From NCBI GenBank assembly GCA_021203665.1, contig JAJQAT010000010.1, positions 1 through 7,149 on the forward strand: a DNA stretch of 7,149 bases, written 5' to 3'. How positions within the stretch are numbered: the stretch's first letter is position 1; every line of letters begins with the position of its first letter. The translations under genes were made by a program, and so were the position numbers. Below the pieces are notes generated by a model. That model was not told the DNA's origin, ran no database searches, and saw only the letters and a list, made by a program, of their open reading frames with translations. Positions 5,874 through 7,149 of this stretch are shown piece by piece. Source of the DNA: Bacillota bacterium. GTDB taxonomy: Bacteria > Bacillota > Clostridia > UBA1381.

Positions 5874-7100
5874 TTAATTATATAAATGACTCGGAAGTCC
5901 GTCAACCATTATCGGCGACAGCTCCGCCTGTATAAGCGGGCGGGCGTAGGACAGAAATTCGGGTGATACATATGTATTGTCGTTTGTGAGCCATTCAAGC
6001 GGAACCTTTTTCTCGATGTTTGCAATCTTGTCAATGTCATAAGGCATTGTGGTGCATTGGTACGGGTTGTTTGTGACGCGGTTGAAGATAATCATCTTGC
6101 CCGTTTCACCTCTGAACGCCGCCTCGACGGCGTGTCCGCCGGCAACGAACGCCTCGGTTATATCAACTCTCGAAACCATATGCGAGCTGCATCTTTGCAG
6201 AATACTCAAATCCACGGCGCGCGCCTTGCAGCCGAAATTCTGAGTAATGGTATTCGCCAAATACTGCGCCGTGCCGCCAAGCGTCATATGACCGAACGAA
6301 TCCTTAAACTGCGCCTGACTTGAGATAAGCTCGCAGACATATCTTCCGTCCTTGAGCTTAATTCCCTCGGACACCGCTATAACTATCGATTTTTTAACCC
6401 ATCTTGTTTCCTCAACCTTAGCCAAAAAGCTGTCTATATCGAACGGAACCTCAGGAAGATATATAAGGTCGGGACCCACGCAGTCCTCGCCGCGGCTTAA
6501 TGCGCTCGACGCGGTAAGCCAGCCGGCGTTTCTTCCCATTACCTCGACGACGTGAATATTTTCATTTCCGTACACCTTCGCGTCGCGGATAAGCTCCTTT
6601 GTAGCGGTTGCGATAAATTTCGCCGCGCTGCCGTAGCCCGGGGTGTGGTCTGTTTCCGCAAGGTCGTTGTCTATTGTTTTCGGCACGCCCATAAAGCGGA
6701 TGCTGCTGTTTATCATTTTTCCGTAGGTCGAAAGCTGCTTTATGGTGTCCATTGAGTCGTTTCCGCCGATGTAGAAGAAGTATCCGATGTCGAGGTTGCT
6801 GAGCATTTTGAATATTTTCTTGTACATATCCTCGTTGTCCTCTATCTCCGGCAGCTTAAAGCGGCAGGAGCCGAGATACGCGGACGGTGTTCTTTTCAAA
6901 AGCTCGATATGCAGGTCGGTTTGGATATGCTCCGACAGGTCGATATACCGTCCCTCAAGAAAGCCCTGAATACCGTTTTGCATTCCGTAAATTTTATCCG
7001 CGCCTCTGTCGCGGGCGGTCTTGAAGACGCCGGCAAGGCTTGAATTGATTACGGCTGTAGGTCCGCCGGACTGACCTCCGATAATGTTTTAGTGATCCAT
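5874..7100 (-). CDS. 6-phosphofructokinase, PPi-dependent type, with in-frame TAA at codon 4
   Basis: This enzyme phosphorylates fructose 6-phosphate to fructose 1,6-bisphosphate in glycolysis, probably with pyrophosphate and reversibly. In frame from the ATG at 7100 there are 408 codons before the stop. The N-terminal nucleotide/PPi loop GGQSGGPTAVINSS is at codons 8-21. GGNDS (112-116) has Asp where ATP enzymes have Gly, and PKTIDND has Lys141 where ATP enzymes have Gly. Both are marks of PPi-PFKs. Asp144 is the expected catalytic base, and MGRNAGW follows. Codon 4, however, is TAA (7091-7089), reading Met-Asp-His-stop-Asn-Ile-Ile. The first downstream ATG is at 6983 and would lose the whole first substrate loop, and no GTG or TTG lies between. 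Everything after the stop is intact, with no frameshift. It may be a sequence error, a fresh nonsense mutation, or a gene started at a rare codon such as the ATT at codon 6. Family call is firm, and functional state is open. Confidence 0.85.
7089..7091 (-). other. In-frame TAA at codon 4 of the phosphofructokinase gene
   Basis: Reading from the ATG at 7100-7098 the codons are ATG GAT CAC TAA AAC ATT ATC. The frame is the correct one, since it continues without break into the conserved GGQSGGPT motif. One base change from CAA, AAA or GAA would produce this stop. Confidence 0.9.
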
Positions 7101-7107
7101 GGTGTTT

Positions 7108-7115
7108 CTTCCTTT
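7108..7115 (-). promoter_or_regulatory. Ribosome binding site of the phosphofructokinase gene
   Basis: On the minus strand AAAGGAAG lies 7 nt before the ATG at 7100. It marks that ATG as the natural start, which is what makes the stop at codon 4 notable. Confidence 0.65.
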
Positions 7116-7126
7116 CCTTTTATTTA

Positions 7127-7145
7127 ATTTGTTACAAATATTATA
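7127..7145 (-). promoter_or_regulatory. Partial promoter (-10) and 13-bp palindrome upstream of pfk
   Basis: A perfect TATAAT reads on the minus strand at 7145-7140. The -35 box would lie beyond the end of the window. Directly downstream, 7127-7139 is a palindrome (ATTTGT, one centre base, ACAAAT) that covers the expected transcription start near 7133. Such a position would suit an operator, but no regulator can be named from it. Confidence 0.5.
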
Positions 7146-7149
7146 TAAC

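Noticed and set aside
7089..7091. Reassignment of TAA to an amino acid in this organism
   Set aside because: The adaptor gene, yggS, sepF, ylmH, divIVA and the phosphofructokinase itself all end at TAA at the expected family length, so TAA is a working stop here.

Overview
The window looks like chromosomal DNA from a Gram-positive member of the Clostridia, probably an anaerobic and perhaps gut-associated lineage. Supporting signs are strong AGGAGG-type ribosome sites, consensus sigma-A promoters, a Firmicutes sepF/ylmH/divIVA division cluster and a phosphofructokinase with the residues of the pyrophosphate-dependent type. The taxonomic call is inference, since no rRNA or marker search was possible. 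Coding density is high, and no stretch over 165 bp lacks a gene.

Layout: (1) 3-812, minus strand: a metal-dependent amidohydrolase of the TIM-barrel amidohydrolase_2 type. (2) 813-976: a divergent intergenic region with one good promoter in each direction. (3) 977-2101, plus: a patatin-like phospholipase with a long C-terminal part I do not recognise. (4) 2111-2146: a promoter, followed by a tightly packed plus-strand run of HlyD-like membrane adaptor (2183-3367), yggS/ylmE PLP-binding protein (3375-4070), sepF (4094-4549), ylmH (4614-5366) and divIVA (5380-5820). A near-consensus second promoter lies inside the 3' part of yggS and would serve sepF-ylmH-divIVA. A hairpin sits between sepF and ylmH, where ylmG is found in Bacillus. 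(5) 5825-5864: a perfect 13-bp inverted repeat that should terminate transcription from both sides. (6) 5874-7100, minus: a PPi-type 6-phosphofructokinase. Its natural ATG, with a good ribosome site, is followed at codon 4 by an in-frame TAA, while the remaining 404 sense codons look intact and conserved. Its promoter begins at the right edge of the window.

The plus-strand run links septum formation (SepF anchors FtsZ to the membrane, DivIVA marks curved membrane or poles) with PLP homeostasis (YggS), a ribosome-associated S4 protein (YlmH) and an envelope adaptor whose transporter partner is not in the window. The points most worth following are the early stop in the phosphofructokinase gene, the internal yggS promoter, and the orphan HlyD-like protein leading a division operon. 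I saw no mobile element, CRISPR array, tRNA or rRNA.
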